Source of the DNA: Shouchella rhizosphaerae
GTDB taxonomy: Bacteria > Bacillota > Bacilli > Bacillales > Bacillaceae_D
Length of the DNA: 64,000 nucleotides
Direction: 5' to 3'
Assembly: GCF_900142675.1 (NCBI RefSeq)
Contig: NZ_FRBS01000002.1
Coordinates: 124,001 to 188,000 of the forward strand
In this document: one piece after another, positions 1 through 7,663 of the stretch
Numbering within the stretch: the first letter of the stretch is position 1
Layout of the letters: each line of letters starts with the position of its first letter
The notes under the pieces: generated by a model
Databases searched by the model: none
Seen by the model: the letters and a program-made list of their open reading frames with translations, nothing else
What the model was told of the DNA's origin: nothing
Translations under genes and position numbers: made by a program

Positions 1-513
1 TTGTTTAATGAGGAACAAGCGATGGCTCATGAAACATGGGAAAAGGAATTGGAAAATGAACATGTTCCAGAAACCGATGAGTATGGCATCTCGTCTTTTG
101 TGTTTAGAGATAGAAAGCCCTTTCATCCGCTGCGCTTTAAACAGTGGTGCGACCATTACCCTGACGAGGTGACACGGGCAAAGGGGACTGTTTGGGTAGC
201 AAGCCGCAAAGAACTAGCACTCCAACTGTCACAGGCGGGTCCGCAAGCCGTTTTGCAGCCACTTGCGTATTGGATTGACAGTTTGCCTGCGGCCGAAAAA
301 ATCCATATGAAGCAAAATCATCCAGAAATCGCTAGCAAATGGGATGACCGTTTTGGTGACCGTATCAACGAAATTGTATTTATTGGCATCGACATGGATG
401 AAGCACAAATTCATAAAGAGCTGCAAGCATGCCTGTTGACCGATGAGGAGCTTTCGCAAGATTGGAGCCAGTTTGTCGATCCGTTTCCGTGGGTGGTTTC
501 ACGCGCGAATTAA
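1..513 (+). CDS. CobW-type GTP-binding protein, C-terminal part (truncated by window edge)
   Basis: The reading frame is open at base 1, so only the last 170 residues are present and the GTPase motifs lie outside the window. What remains looks like the CobW C-terminal domain: an F-x-P-F-H-P-x-R stretch near residue 37, then a V-W-x-A-S-R strand and a long acidic helical end. In Bacillus this family (YciC/ZagA) acts as a zinc metallochaperone GTPase made under zinc starvation. The stop codon touches a Zur-box-like site at 512-532, and the next gene is a zinc-free S14, so a zinc-limitation role is well supported by context. The start codon cannot be judged. Confidence 0.8.
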   Translation: MFNEEQAMAHETWEKELENEHVPETDEYGISSFVFRDRKPFHPLRFKQWCDHYPDEVTRAKGTVWVASRKELALQLSQAGPQAVLQPLAYWIDSLPAAEKIHMKQNHPEIASKWDDRFGDRINEIVFIGIDMDEAQIHKELQACLLTDEELSQDWSQFVDPFPWVVSRAN

Positions 514-532
514 ATCGTAATAATAATGATTT
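512..532. promoter_or_regulatory. Zur box (zinc-uptake repressor operator)
   Basis: The 21 bases match the Bacillus Zur consensus AAATCGTAATNATTACGATTT, as I recall it, at 18 of 20 defined positions (mismatches at 525 and 527). The site sits 24 bases before the start of the alternative S14 gene and directly after the upstream GTPase gene. Zinc-bound Zur would block transcription of the S14 gene when zinc is plentiful. Confidence 0.8.
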
Positions 533-555
533 TCAATATTAAGGAGGCCAGAAAA

Positions 556-825
556 ATGGCGAAAAAAGCAAAAGTACAAAAGGAATTAAAACGGCAAGAA
601 CTTGTTGCCCAGTATGCTGAAAAGCGGAAAGAACTTAAAGAAAAAGGAGACTATGTTGCACTTGCAAAGCTGCCGCGGGATTCTGCCCCAAGCAGACTAA
701 CGAGAAGATGCCGGAAAACCGGCCGTCCACGCGGTGTTTTGCGCGACTTTGAATTGTCTCGGATTGCTTTTCGGGAACTAGCCCATAAAGGGCAAATTCC
801 TGGTGTCAAAAAAGCAAGCTGGTAA
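556..825 (+). CDS. rpsN: Alternative 30S ribosomal protein S14, zinc-independent type
   Basis: The 89-residue protein has the S14 core (R-x-x-x-x-G-R-P-R-G near residue 54, then F-x-L-S-R-I-x-F-R-E-L) and ends K-K-A-S-W, as S14 proteins do. It has no CxxC pairs, so it is the long zinc-free form that replaces the zinc-ribbon S14 in the 30S subunit during zinc starvation (RpsN2/YhzA in B. subtilis). The start is the ATG at 556, preceded by AAGGAGG; an upstream in-frame start at 526 would lie inside the Zur box. Regulation by Zur is inferred from the operator at 512-532. A hairpin terminator follows. Confidence 0.93.
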   Translation: MAKKAKVQKELKRQELVAQYAEKRKELKEKGDYVALAKLPRDSAPSRLTRRCRKTGRPRGVLRDFELSRIAFRELAHKGQIPGVKKASW

Positions 826-870
826 AGAAGGCATTTGCTCTCCTACATTATGTAAACCCCAGGTCAGATT

Positions 871-908
871 ACGCCTGCTGTATGTATGGCAGGCGTGAGC
901 TGTTTTTA
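871..908 (+). terminator. Rho-independent terminator after rpsN
   Basis: An 8-bp stem (ACGCCTGC at 871-878 with GCAGGCGT at 889-896) is followed a few bases later by a T-run. Confidence 0.7.
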
Positions 909-1006
909 TGTTACACGTGGAACATCAATTGACATAACTGTTTTCTGGTGGTATGTTGAAGAAGTATTAAACCTTCATAGAGGGGGACGTTTTTATGTAT
1001 CTGGTG

Positions 1007-1103
1007 GTTCTTAACTAAATCCGTAATTGGATAGCTGGAAAGCGCAAAAAACGCAGTAGTTGAGCGTTTATTTGACTTGCGCGTTTTCAGAACAGTTAAG
1101 AAC
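1007..1103. other. Three-tier nested inverted repeat in intergenic DNA
   Basis: The outer arms GTTCTTAACT (1007-1016) and AGTTAAGAAC (1094-1103) are perfectly complementary. Inside them GCGCAA (1042-1047) pairs with TTGCGC (1077-1082), and AACGC (1050-1054) pairs with GCGTT (1064-1068). The 97-bp unit could fold as one long stepped hairpin. It lies in the 459-base gap between rpsN and the MutS2-like gene, which holds no convincing gene. A structured RNA or a small palindromic repeat element are the two main possibilities. Confidence 0.5.
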
Positions 1104-1144
1104 ACGTGATCATAGCTAAAAGGATGAATTTGCTATGGCGTAGT

Positions 1145-1180
1145 GTCATGGTTTTTTTGTGTTGTCAAAAAAACGATGAC
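1145..1180. other. AT-rich hairpin
   Basis: GTTTTTTTG (1151-1159) pairs with CAAAAAAAC (1166-1174), and the flanking GTCAT (1145-1149) pairs with ATGAC (1176-1180). The function is unknown. Confidence 0.4.
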
Positions 1181-1202
1181 GACTTGCCATTCGTTTACCT
1201 TG

Positions 1203-1236
1203 CCGTCATGAGCGATTGTTCATGGCGGCTTTTTGT
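1203..1236 (+). terminator. Hairpin plus T-run upstream of the MutS2-like gene
   Basis: CCGTCATGA (1203-1211) pairs with TCATGGCGG (1220-1228, one G-U pair), followed by CTTTTTG. It looks like an intrinsic terminator 49 bases before the next start codon. It may end read-through from the left or attenuate the downstream gene. Confidence 0.5.
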
Positions 1237-1284
1237 TGTTTTAGAAAGGTGCTAAAGGATCGAATACAAAAGGAGGAAATTGAA

Positions 1285-3222
1285 ATGAACGAACAGACGC
1301 TTCACGCACTTGGTTTTTATGAACTGCTTGCTGATATCGCTGCTTATGCCCGCACAGAGACAGGCAAACAAGCAATTTTAGACATGCGTCCCCTTTATGA
1401 GCAAAACCGAATTGCCCAGCAATTGAATGAAACGAGAGAAGCAATGGCCATTGTGGCGAGGAGCAGCAGTGTGCCCATTCATTCAGCCAATGAACTAGAA
1501 AGTTATTTGCAACAAGCCCATAAAGGGCTCTATATTCGTGCCGATCAGCTTGCGCATGTCATCTCTTTTTTAGACCATTGCCGAAAATTAAAACGGTTCA
1601 TGAAAGACAAACATGCGATTGCCCCGATTGTAAGTGCTTATGCGTTTTCAATTGGCGATCTTCATGCTTTGGAAGAGCGCCTAGGCGCGTGCATACGCCT
1701 TGGCCAAGTGGATGACCATGCTTCAAGTGATTTGGCTTACGTCCGTCGGCAACTGCAAATCATCCAAACAAAACTAAAAGACAAAGCCCAGCAACTTGTC
1801 AACAATAAGCGTTACGCGCCGTACTTGCAGGATAAAACGATTGTGGACAGAGGAGGGAAACTTGCTCTCGCTGTAAAAAAAGAGTTTCGCACCAAAGTGG
1901 AGGGCACGGTGATTGACCAATCGTCTTCAGGGGCGACACTCTTTATTGAGCCAACTGCTTTAGGCGACATTCAAGAGGAACGGGCACTGCTGCAAATTGC
2001 TGAGGAGGCAGAAGTAGAACGGATTTTATATGAGCTGACTGAAATGGTGCTCAACCATGAAACAGAGATTCATATCGCTATCGAAACGATGCACCATTAT
2101 GATGTCCTATTTGCCAAAGCGAAGTATTGCGCTTCGATAGACGCTGCTGTTCCCACTTTAAATGAAGAATACAGGATTGACTTGCGCAACGCCCGCCATC
2201 CAAAACTTGGCAGCAAAGCTGTCCCCCTCTCTATAAAAGTGGATGAGCACGAACGGGCCCTTGTCATTACAGGGCCGAACACAGGGGGGAAGACGGTGAC
2301 GCTTAAAACGGTTGGCTTGCTGACGTTAATGGCGCAAAGCGGTGTGCCAATTCCTGCTGAGCCAGAGAGTTCGATTGCGATTTTCCGCCAAGTGTTTGTT
2401 GACATTGGCGACGGGCAAAGCATTGCAGACAACTTGAGCACATTCAGTTCCAGAATGGTCAACATTATTTCTATTTTGCGCCAGGCGAATGACCAGTCGT
2501 TGATCCTCATTGATGAACTAGGTTCAGGCACAGACCCAGGCGAGGGGATGGCACTGGCAACGGTTATTTTAGAACAGCTTTTTCAAAAAGGGGCAACGTT
2601 GATGGCAACGACCCATTACAGCGAAATTAAACAATTTGCTACAAAGACGCCTGGATTTGTAAATGCAGCGATGGAATTTGACTTGGCTACCCTTGCGCCG
2701 ACATACCGGTTAATTATTGGGGAAAGCGGCAAAAGCCAGGCATTTGATATTGCGATCAAACTAGGTTTGCATCCGAAGATGGTGGAACGGGCCCATATGC
2801 TCACTTATCAAACAGAACGTTCATACTCAGCAGCATTTAGCGATGAACAATTAAAGCAAGCAGCTTATCAGAAACAAATAGTGGCCAATAAATATGCTCG
2901 GGCGAGAAAGAAAGCGCCGCAAAAAGCAGACCAAGACAAGCTAGCTTCCTTTCGTCAAGGGGATGCGGTGACAGTAATGGCGACAGGCGAACACGCTATT
3001 GTTTATAAAGGGCCTGACAAAAATGGGAATTGTGTGGTCCAGCTAAAGGGAGAGAAACAGGTGCTGAACCATAAACGGCTAAAGCTAGCGATTCCAGCAA
3101 CTGAGCTATATCCGCCTGATTATGATTTTGACATTTTGTTTAAAAGCAAAGAATACCGGGAAACGAAAAAACAATTAACGAAAAAACATGTAGACGGTTT
3201 GACGCTGGAAGAGGAAGACTAA
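1285..3222 (+). CDS. MutS2-like DNA-binding ATPase lacking the Smr domain
   Basis: This 645-residue protein has the MutS2 layout: an N-terminal helical clamp/lever region (about 1-300), then a MutS-type ABC ATPase with Walker A G-P-N-T-G-G-K-T (about residue 329) and Walker B L-I-L-I-D-E-L-G-S-G-T-D-P. It ends in a short basic linker and a small beta domain. Canonical MutS2 is about 780 residues and ends in an Smr endonuclease domain; here that domain and most of the coiled linker are missing, without any frameshift. MutS2 proteins bind branched DNA or collided ribosomes, and the Smr-less branch has no settled role. The ATG at 1285 was chosen because AGGAGG lies 9 bases upstream; an upstream in-frame start at 1216 overlaps a hairpin. 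Confidence 0.88.
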   Translation: MNEQTLHALGFYELLADIAAYARTETGKQAILDMRPLYEQNRIAQQLNETREAMAIVARSSSVPIHSANELESYLQQAHKGLYIRADQLAHVISFLDHCRKLKRFMKDKHAIAPIVSAYAFSIGDLHALEERLGACIRLGQVDDHASSDLAYVRRQLQIIQTKLKDKAQQLVNNKRYAPYLQDKTIVDRGGKLALAVKKEFRTKVEGTVIDQSSSGATLFIEPTALGDIQEERALLQIAEEAEVERILYELTEMVLNHETEIHIAIETMHHYDVLFAKAKYCASIDAAVPTLNEEYRIDLRNARHPKLGSKAVPLSIKVDEHERALVITGPNTGGKTVTLKTVGLLTLMAQSGVPIPAEPESSIAIFRQVFVDIGDGQSIADNLSTFSSRMVNIISILRQANDQSLILIDELGSGTDPGEGMALATVILEQLFQKGATLMATTHYSEIKQFATKTPGFVNAAMEFDLATLAPTYRLIIGESGKSQAFDIAIKLGLHPKMVERAHMLTYQTERSYSAAFSDEQLKQAAYQKQIVANKYARARKKAPQKADQDKLASFRQGDAVTVMATGEHAIVYKGPDKNGNCVVQLKGEKQVLNHKRLKLAIPATELYPPDYDFDILFKSKEYRETKKQLTKKHVDGLTLEEED

Positions 3223-3324
3223 GGGAGTCATTGCCCCTTCTGCTCCGCGTTTACACGAACAGCAGCAGTGTGTCATACTAAAAGCAAGGCCTATTTTTGA
3301 GAAGTCCTAGAAAGGGAGGTTTGG

Positions 3325-4173
3325 ATGGCAAACATAAAAATTGTCACTGACTCTACTTGCGATATAGATAAACAAGAAATGGAACGGCTCGGCATCACAG
3401 TTGTCCCTCTTTCCATTGAAGTTGGCGGAAAAACGTATCGGGACGGCGTCGATATAACGAAAAAGGAATTTGCTACACTCCTTACCGCCGGCGGTGCCTT
3501 GCCGAAAAGCTCTCAGCCGCCTGTCGGCGTATTTATGGATGTGTATCAGCGTCTGCTTGAGGAAGGAGAAGAAGTGCAAGTCCTTTCTCTTCATATGACC
3601 GAGGCGTTGAGCGGCACCGTACAATCTGCACAAATGGCCGCAGCAGAAATGGACGGACGCGTCACAGTAGTAGATTCGCATTTCATCTCCACTGCCCTAT
3701 CATTTCAAGTGAAGGAAGCAGCGGAAATGGCGGCTGCTGGGGAAACCATGGAGCGCATTTTAGCGGAAATTGAACAAATTCGTGCAAAGACGTCTTTATA
3801 TATTGCTGTCGATACGCTTGAATACTTGGCGAAAGGCGGCCGGATCGGCAAAGGAAAAGCATTGCTAGGTTCGTTGCTCAAAATAAAACCAATTGCCGCT
3901 CTGAAAGAAGGCACGTATACACCTGTTGCGACTAAACGGACTTACAAACAAGTAGTCGATTTTTTCACAGAAAAATTCCATCTAGAGACGGCTGGCAAAA
4001 AAGTTGGCGCTGTCGGCATAGCCCATATTGAAGCCGAACAGCTTGGCAAAAAAATTGTAGATAGCCTAAAAAAGGTCCGTGCCGACCTGTCTGTATCTAT
4101 TCTCGAGACCTCTCCGATTATTAGTACGCATACAGGGCCGGGGGCCATTGCATTAATGTACTATACACGTTAG
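3325..4173 (+). CDS. DegV family fatty-acid-binding protein
   Basis: The 282-residue protein begins with the DegV signature I-V-T-D-S-T-C-D and contains S-S-Q-P (near residue 62), S-G-T-x-Q-S-A and the late S-T-H-T-G-P-G-A motif. Family members (FakB in Staphylococcus) hold a fatty acid and present it to the kinase FakA for phosphorylation before phospholipid synthesis. No FakA is in this window, so the partner must be elsewhere. The ATG at 3325 follows GGGAGG. It is probably a single-gene unit, with a terminator right after the stop. Confidence 0.92.
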   Translation: MANIKIVTDSTCDIDKQEMERLGITVVPLSIEVGGKTYRDGVDITKKEFATLLTAGGALPKSSQPPVGVFMDVYQRLLEEGEEVQVLSLHMTEALSGTVQSAQMAAAEMDGRVTVVDSHFISTALSFQVKEAAEMAAAGETMERILAEIEQIRAKTSLYIAVDTLEYLAKGGRIGKGKALLGSLLKIKPIAALKEGTYTPVATKRTYKQVVDFFTEKFHLETAGKKVGAVGIAHIEAEQLGKKIVDSLKKVRADLSVSILETSPIISTHTGPGAIALMYYTR

Positions 4174-4183
4174 CACTGGAAAA

Positions 4184-4212
4184 AAGCTTATGCGAACGCA
4201 TAGGCTTTTTGT
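4184..4212 (+). terminator. Terminator after the degV-family gene
   Basis: An 11-bp stem (AAGCTTATGCG with CGCATAGGCTT, one wobble pair) has a 2-base loop and is followed by a T-rich tail. It also lies just past the convergent gene at 4220. Confidence 0.8.
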
Positions 4213-4219
4213 TGTTGGT

Positions 4220-4825
4220 TTAACGATATAGGGGAAATTCTTGAATAATGCCCTGTTGCACATATGAAATCAGTTTCCGAGCTTCTGTTTCTACCCGTTT
4301 TCTCCCAAAAGGAGAGAGATGCCAATTTTCAGCCGTTGTGGTTTTGTCGTCGACTGGACAAAGAGAGTATTCGATCCAACTTGGCATGTATGTCCGCATC
4401 ATTAAATAGACTCGTGGCATATGGTAAGAAGCGGTAACAAGGAGCAGCCGTTTGATTCGGTGCAAGTCAATGGCCCGGTCGAGCACAAGCAAGGAAGCGA
4501 GCACGTTTTCTTTCGTGTGGAGCGAGCGGTCTTCCACAAGAATATCTTTGGCTGCAATGCCAAGTGACAATGCTTTTGCTTTCATCAATACGGCTTCTGG
4601 CGTTTTGGTCTCGTCCCAAGAGACACCGCCAGAAAACAATAGTTTCCTTGCCCGGCCCTGTTTATAAAGGTCAACCGCTTTAGGCACGCGGTACTCGACC
4701 GCTTTGCTGCTGCCAGGGACGAAAATGCAGTCACCGCTTTTGCCGTCATCTTTTTTGTAACCGTACAGAAGCGTTGTTAACTGCTCGTCAGTAAGGGTAG
4801 CCGGATCGAGTTGCGAGATTTTCAT
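4220..4825 (-). CDS. YdcF-like DUF218 protein
   Basis: The protein of about 201 residues has the DUF218/YdcF fold signs: I-F-V-P-G-S-S near residue 39, repeated L-x-x-x-G-x-A-R-K-L-L-F-S-G-G, T-K-E-N-V near residue 110, and L-L-V-T-A-S-Y-H-M-P-R. YdcF of E. coli binds S-adenosylmethionine and relatives (SanA, ElyC) act in envelope maintenance, but the reaction is not established. There is no signal peptide or membrane segment, so it is probably cytoplasmic. Two adjacent ATG codons (4828, 4825) follow GGAGGT; the second has the better spacing. Confidence 0.8.
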   Translation of the reverse strand: MKISQLDPATLTDEQLTTLLYGYKKDDGKSGDCIFVPGSSKAVEYRVPKAVDLYKQGRARKLLFSGGVSWDETKTPEAVLMKAKALSLGIAAKDILVEDRSLHTKENVLASLLVLDRAIDLHRIKRLLLVTASYHMPRVYLMMRTYMPSWIEYSLCPVDDKTTTAENWHLSPFGRKRVETEARKLISYVQQGIIQEFPLYR

Positions 4826-5123
4826 CATCCACCTCCAATAGATGAAGCCATGCAACTTGCTTTCTTTGTATTTATCTTTTATTATCCGTGGCAATGCCCG
4901 CTTTTTCAACTAAAGGCGAATGGCGATTTCCGTCGAAATGAATTTGGCGATGTTTTTACAAGATCAGCTAAGTTGTTTTAATATAAAAATATGCGAACGA
5001 GCTCGTTGGTGATTACGCGTTTCGATAAGGCAGTTTGTGGAGTTTGACGCATCCATTGAGAGGAATATGGATACCCGCGAATCGGCTTTGCAACGTAGAT
5101 TGTATGTTTGTCTTTTCAAAGTA

Positions 5124-5212
5124 TGCATAAAAAACCTCCAACCTAAGTTGGAGGCTAAAGGGGGAGTTGGGGAATACAGCTTTAGTATTCCCCAATTGCT
5201 CTATTTTATGCA
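5124..5212. other. 89-nt three-way-junction-like element (two hairpins inside an outer stem)
   Basis: TGCATAAAA (5124-5132) and TTTTATGCA (5204-5212) form a perfect outer stem. Inside lie CCTCCAAC/GTTGGAGG (5135-5142/5147-5154) and an 11-bp perfect hairpin TTGGGGAATAC/GTATTCCCCAA (5167-5177/5185-5195). The 549 bases between 4825 and the PadR gene contain no convincing coding region. Candidates are a structured RNA, a small mobile palindromic element, or a terminator complex. Confidence 0.5.
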
Positions 5213-5262
5213 TCTTTTTCTATTTTTCTCTTAATAAATTTTTGGGCGGCTTTAAAAAAACG

Positions 5263-5291
5263 TTGACGAAACCGGCAAATGAGGATATAGT
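5263..5291 (+). promoter_or_regulatory. Sigma-A promoter of the padR operon
   Basis: TTGACG (5263-5268) and TATAGT (5286-5291) are separated by exactly 17 bases. The -10 box overlaps the left end of the palindrome at 5290-5330. Confidence 0.8.
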
Positions 5292-5330
5292 TAAACCAAC
5301 TACTTTGCAATGCAAAGTAGTTGGTTTAAC
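5290..5330. promoter_or_regulatory. 41-bp perfect palindrome, probable PadR operator
   Basis: Two 20-base arms (5290-5309 and 5311-5330) are exact reverse complements around one central base; the core reads TACTTTGCAATGCAAAGTA. It begins inside the -10 box and covers the expected transcription start. A related half-site (TTGCATAACAAAGTA) follows at 5341-5355. Autorepression by the downstream PadR protein is the natural reading. Confidence 0.8.
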
Positions 5331-5374
5331 CCTTACTATCTTGCATAACAAAGTAGAGGGGGAAGGAGAAGAAA

Positions 5375-5713
5375 ATGGCAATAAGAAGCCAGCTGCTTAA
5401 AGGGGTATTGCCAGCATGCATACTAGCAGTGATTGACAGTCAGCCCGTTTACGGGTACGAACTCGCGCAAAAACTAGAGGAAAGCGGCTTGCCAGAAATT
5501 AGCGACGGAACGATCTATCCGATTCTTTTGCGTCTACAAAAACAGAAGCTGGTTTACAGCGAAATGAGGCCATCTGAAAGCGGCGGCCCGAAACGCAAAT
5601 ATTATTTTTTGACAGCTGAAGGAAAAAACGAATTATGGCAAATGCGGGCGGAGTGGGGAGCAATTGCCAGCCCTGTGTCAACGATGTTAAAGGAGGACCC
5701 ATCAAATGTTTAA
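5375..5713 (+). CDS. PadR family transcriptional regulator
   Basis: This 112-residue winged-helix protein carries PadR hallmarks: Y-G-Y-E-L-A near residue 26, I-S-D-G-T-I-Y-P-I-L-L-R-L (recognition helix) and G-G-P-K-R-K-Y-Y-F-L-T in the wing. It lacks a long C-terminal domain, so it belongs to the short PadR-s2 type. The ATG follows AAGGAG. The gene overlaps the next one by 8 bases, so the two are translated together. The promoter is covered by a long palindrome, so the protein probably represses its own operon and is released by an unknown signal, often a membrane-active or phenolic compound in this family. Confidence 0.92.
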   Translation: MAIRSQLLKGVLPACILAVIDSQPVYGYELAQKLEESGLPEISDGTIYPILLRLQKQKLVYSEMRPSESGGPKRKYYFLTAEGKNELWQMRAEWGAIASPVSTMLKEDPSNV

Positions 5714-6389
5714 AAACAATCAAAAGGAAATAAAGGCGTTAATTGAAGAAAACAACCGCTTGCGCCAGCAACTCACACCAGACAACTTAAAATTGTATGA
5801 AGATATGATGCTTTATATTCGCACAGACATGCGGCTTGCTGAGTATGAAAGTGAACAGATCTTGATGGAAATGCTGCATCATATTATAGACAGCCAAAAG
5901 GACGGAAAGACGGCGAAGGATGTATTTGGCGGCAACCCGAAAGATTACGCAGAAGAATTAATTGCAGAACTGCCACGAGAAAAGAAACGGAATGTTGCCC
6001 AATTTATCATTGCCCAAGTAGTGGTCCTGATCGGCATTGTTAGTTTAGTGGAAGGACTTGGAAAGTTGGTTTTGCCTTTATTTGGGCTAAAAACGCCTGG
6101 CGTTATAACAGGAAGTTTAATGGTTACGCTACTAATCGCCATTATCGGCACAGGCGTCGCTATCTATTGGATTTTTAAGCAAATACGGAAAGATCTCTTT
6201 ACTGAAGGGAACAGCTCAAAGAGGCAATATATCAAAGTAGGCTTGATCGGTGCTGTTGCCTTTATTGCCCTAGTAAGCATTGTTTATCTGTTGCCAGATT
6301 GGGGCATCGCTCTTCCTTTTGCTTGGTGGACATATGTGCTAACCGGCGTGTTGTTGCTCGTGATTGGAAAACGTCTGCAAGCCGCTTAA
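5706..6389 (+). CDS. DUF1129-type membrane protein paired with PadR
   Basis: The 227-residue protein has a cytoplasmic helical first half, including an E-x-x-x-D-S-Q-K-D-G-K-T-A-K-D-V-F-G motif near residue 65. Four hydrophobic segments follow, at about 98-120, 133-153, 175-192 and 200-223. The arrangement resembles DUF1129/DUF1048 proteins, which are often encoded next to PadR regulators and have no known activity. AGGAGG lies just before the ATG, inside the end of padR. An effector or stress-response membrane protein under PadR control is an inference from the operon. Confidence 0.75.
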   Translation: MFKNNQKEIKALIEENNRLRQQLTPDNLKLYEDMMLYIRTDMRLAEYESEQILMEMLHHIIDSQKDGKTAKDVFGGNPKDYAEELIAELPREKKRNVAQFIIAQVVVLIGIVSLVEGLGKLVLPLFGLKTPGVITGSLMVTLLIAIIGTGVAIYWIFKQIRKDLFTEGNSSKRQYIKVGLIGAVAFIALVSIVYLLPDWGIALPFAWWTYVLTGVLLLVIGKRLQAA

Positions 6390-6462
6390 AACCGGCAGAA
6401 TAAGCTTCTCCGTTAAAGGGGCTTTATGGATGCTAAATTTGGAAATGTAGGAGGTATTCAAT

Positions 6463-6645
6463 ATGTCTACAGAGGTTCTTTCGATAGTAGCGATTTTTTC
6501 TATCGTGATATGGATAGCGGTATCCCAAGAGGCTGTAAAACCCTCGAAAACGATAAATTGGCGAAAAATGATAACATTACTATCAGCTGGATCATTATCC
6601 ACACTCATTCTAGTCATCTCTCTTTTTCAACAGCTTCCATTGTAA
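6463..6645 (+). CDS. Small two-helix membrane protein
   Basis: The 60-residue product has two hydrophobic segments (about 4-20 and 38-56) separated by a short basic loop. GTAGGAGG precedes the ATG at good distance and a strong terminator follows, so expression is believable. It lies 73 bases after the PadR/DUF1129 pair on the same strand and could be the third gene of that unit. I do not recognise the family. Confidence 0.55.
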   Translation: MSTEVLSIVAIFSIVIWIAVSQEAVKPSKTINWRKMITLLSAGSLSTLILVISLFQQLPL

Positions 6646-6673
6646 ATTGTTATATTGCAGCTGTACGAAAAGG

Positions 6674-6724
6674 GAGCTTCCCCAAGCTTTGGCCTTCTGG
6701 CTTTTGGGGAAGCTCTCTTTTTAC
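6674..6724 (+). terminator. Strong terminator after the small membrane protein
   Basis: A perfect 12-bp stem, GAGCTTCCCCAA (6674-6685) with TTGGGGAAGCTC (6704-6715), is followed by TCTTTTT. Confidence 0.85.
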
Positions 6725-6801
6725 TTGTTAGAGAATGATCTCATTTTATGCATTTTGCTTTAAAGCTATAATAAATCGCCTGGAAAATTGCGTCTTCTGG
6801 C

Positions 6802-7020
6802 TTACTTCAAATAAATCTGCAAAGAGACATTTTCATTCCCGTAAGACCATACGCTATTCTCGATTTTAAAATGATCGGCAAATGATTCAATCCACACTTG
6901 TTTAGCGTGTAGCAACGCTGTTAGTTGAGCGGAGTTAAGTGTTACTTCCTCTACTTGTTCGTTCTTTTGGAAAACAAATACGACTTTTACAAAGTCTCCT
7001 TGATTTGTTGCAACGCTCAT
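6802..7020 (-). CDS. Hypothetical protein, 72 residues
   Basis: A short soluble protein of mixed strand/helix character with no membrane segment and no cysteines. The ATG at 7020 is chosen because AAAGGAGG precedes it at proper spacing; the in-frame start at 7047 lies upstream of that ribosome binding site. No family is recognised. The 257 bases between it and the gene ending at 7278 hold no gene I can support. Confidence 0.55.
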   Translation of the reverse strand: MSVATNQGDFVKVVFVFQKNEQVEEVTLNSAQLTALLHAKQVWIESFADHFKIENSVWSYGNENVSLQIYLK

Positions 7021-7277
7021 TTTGCTTCCTCCTTTTATTTTATTCATTATAATCCCATACGGATGACGAGGAAGAAGGTTTCGCCGTTTGCGCTGACAAT
7101 TGGCGTTTTTTCAATGAACATTAAAGACGGATGGCTAAGAAAAAAGGGAATGGAATGTTTCACAGCGTTAAAGGAGGAAATGATTAGCGAAGAAGAGCAT
7201 TTACACAATAAAAAGTTGAGCGTTCGGGCATTAGCTAGCATAGGTAATAAAACACTGTTTTCATGCGAGTTCGTTAT

Positions 7278-7436
7278 TTAACGGGCATTGTCATTATCGT
7301 TGGCGCCTTGCAAGCCCTTTTTCAAAAGATCATAGACGGCGCCTGAAAACGTCCTAATTTTATGTTGTTTTCGGTAGTCTTCGACAAGTTGGACTAGCTC
7401 TTTTGGAAATTTAATAAGTTTTGGAACACGGTTCAT
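7278..7436 (-). CDS. Small ribbon-helix-helix-like protein, 52 residues
   Basis: The frame encodes 52 residues starting M-N-R-V-P-K-L-I-K-F-P-K-E-L. A short beta strand (K-L-I-K-F) is followed by helix A (P-K-E-L-V-Q-L-V-E-D-Y-R-K) and helix B (S-G-A-V-Y-D-L-L-K-K-G-L), the order expected for CopG/Arc-type ribbon-helix-helix DNA-binding proteins. An acidic tail follows. GAGG lies 8 bases before the ATG. Such proteins act as dimeric repressors or antitoxins; no toxin gene is visible beside it, so the target is unknown. The call is from pattern only. Confidence 0.55.
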   Translation of the reverse strand: MNRVPKLIKFPKELVQLVEDYRKQHKIRTFSGAVYDLLKKGLQGANDNDNAR

Positions 7437-7663
7437 GATTATAACCTCTTTAAATTTGGGATACTACTAAATTCATAATGATTTGACGTCATTTTCCTAA
7501 AGAAAACGAATAGCAGGAAAGCAATAGAATCAACCAAGGGATTGATCGATTTTTAAGTGAATCATACTCCTGAAAGAAATTCGTGTCAACACCTTGTTGG
7601 CAATCCTCTCTCTTCTGTGCAAGTAATTTCTTGCCTATTTCCAGGAAAAACCAATCGAAAAGC

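Noticed and set aside
2097-2531. Open frame opposite the MutS2-like ATPase domain
   Set aside because: It lies wholly inside a strongly conserved coding region on the other strand and has no ribosome binding site or domain.
6925-7281. Plus-strand frame across the small hypothetical genes
   Set aside because: Starts inside a better-supported minus-strand gene. The later ATG codons have poorly spaced binding sites and the product matches nothing recognised. A short real gene in 7060-7281 cannot be fully excluded.
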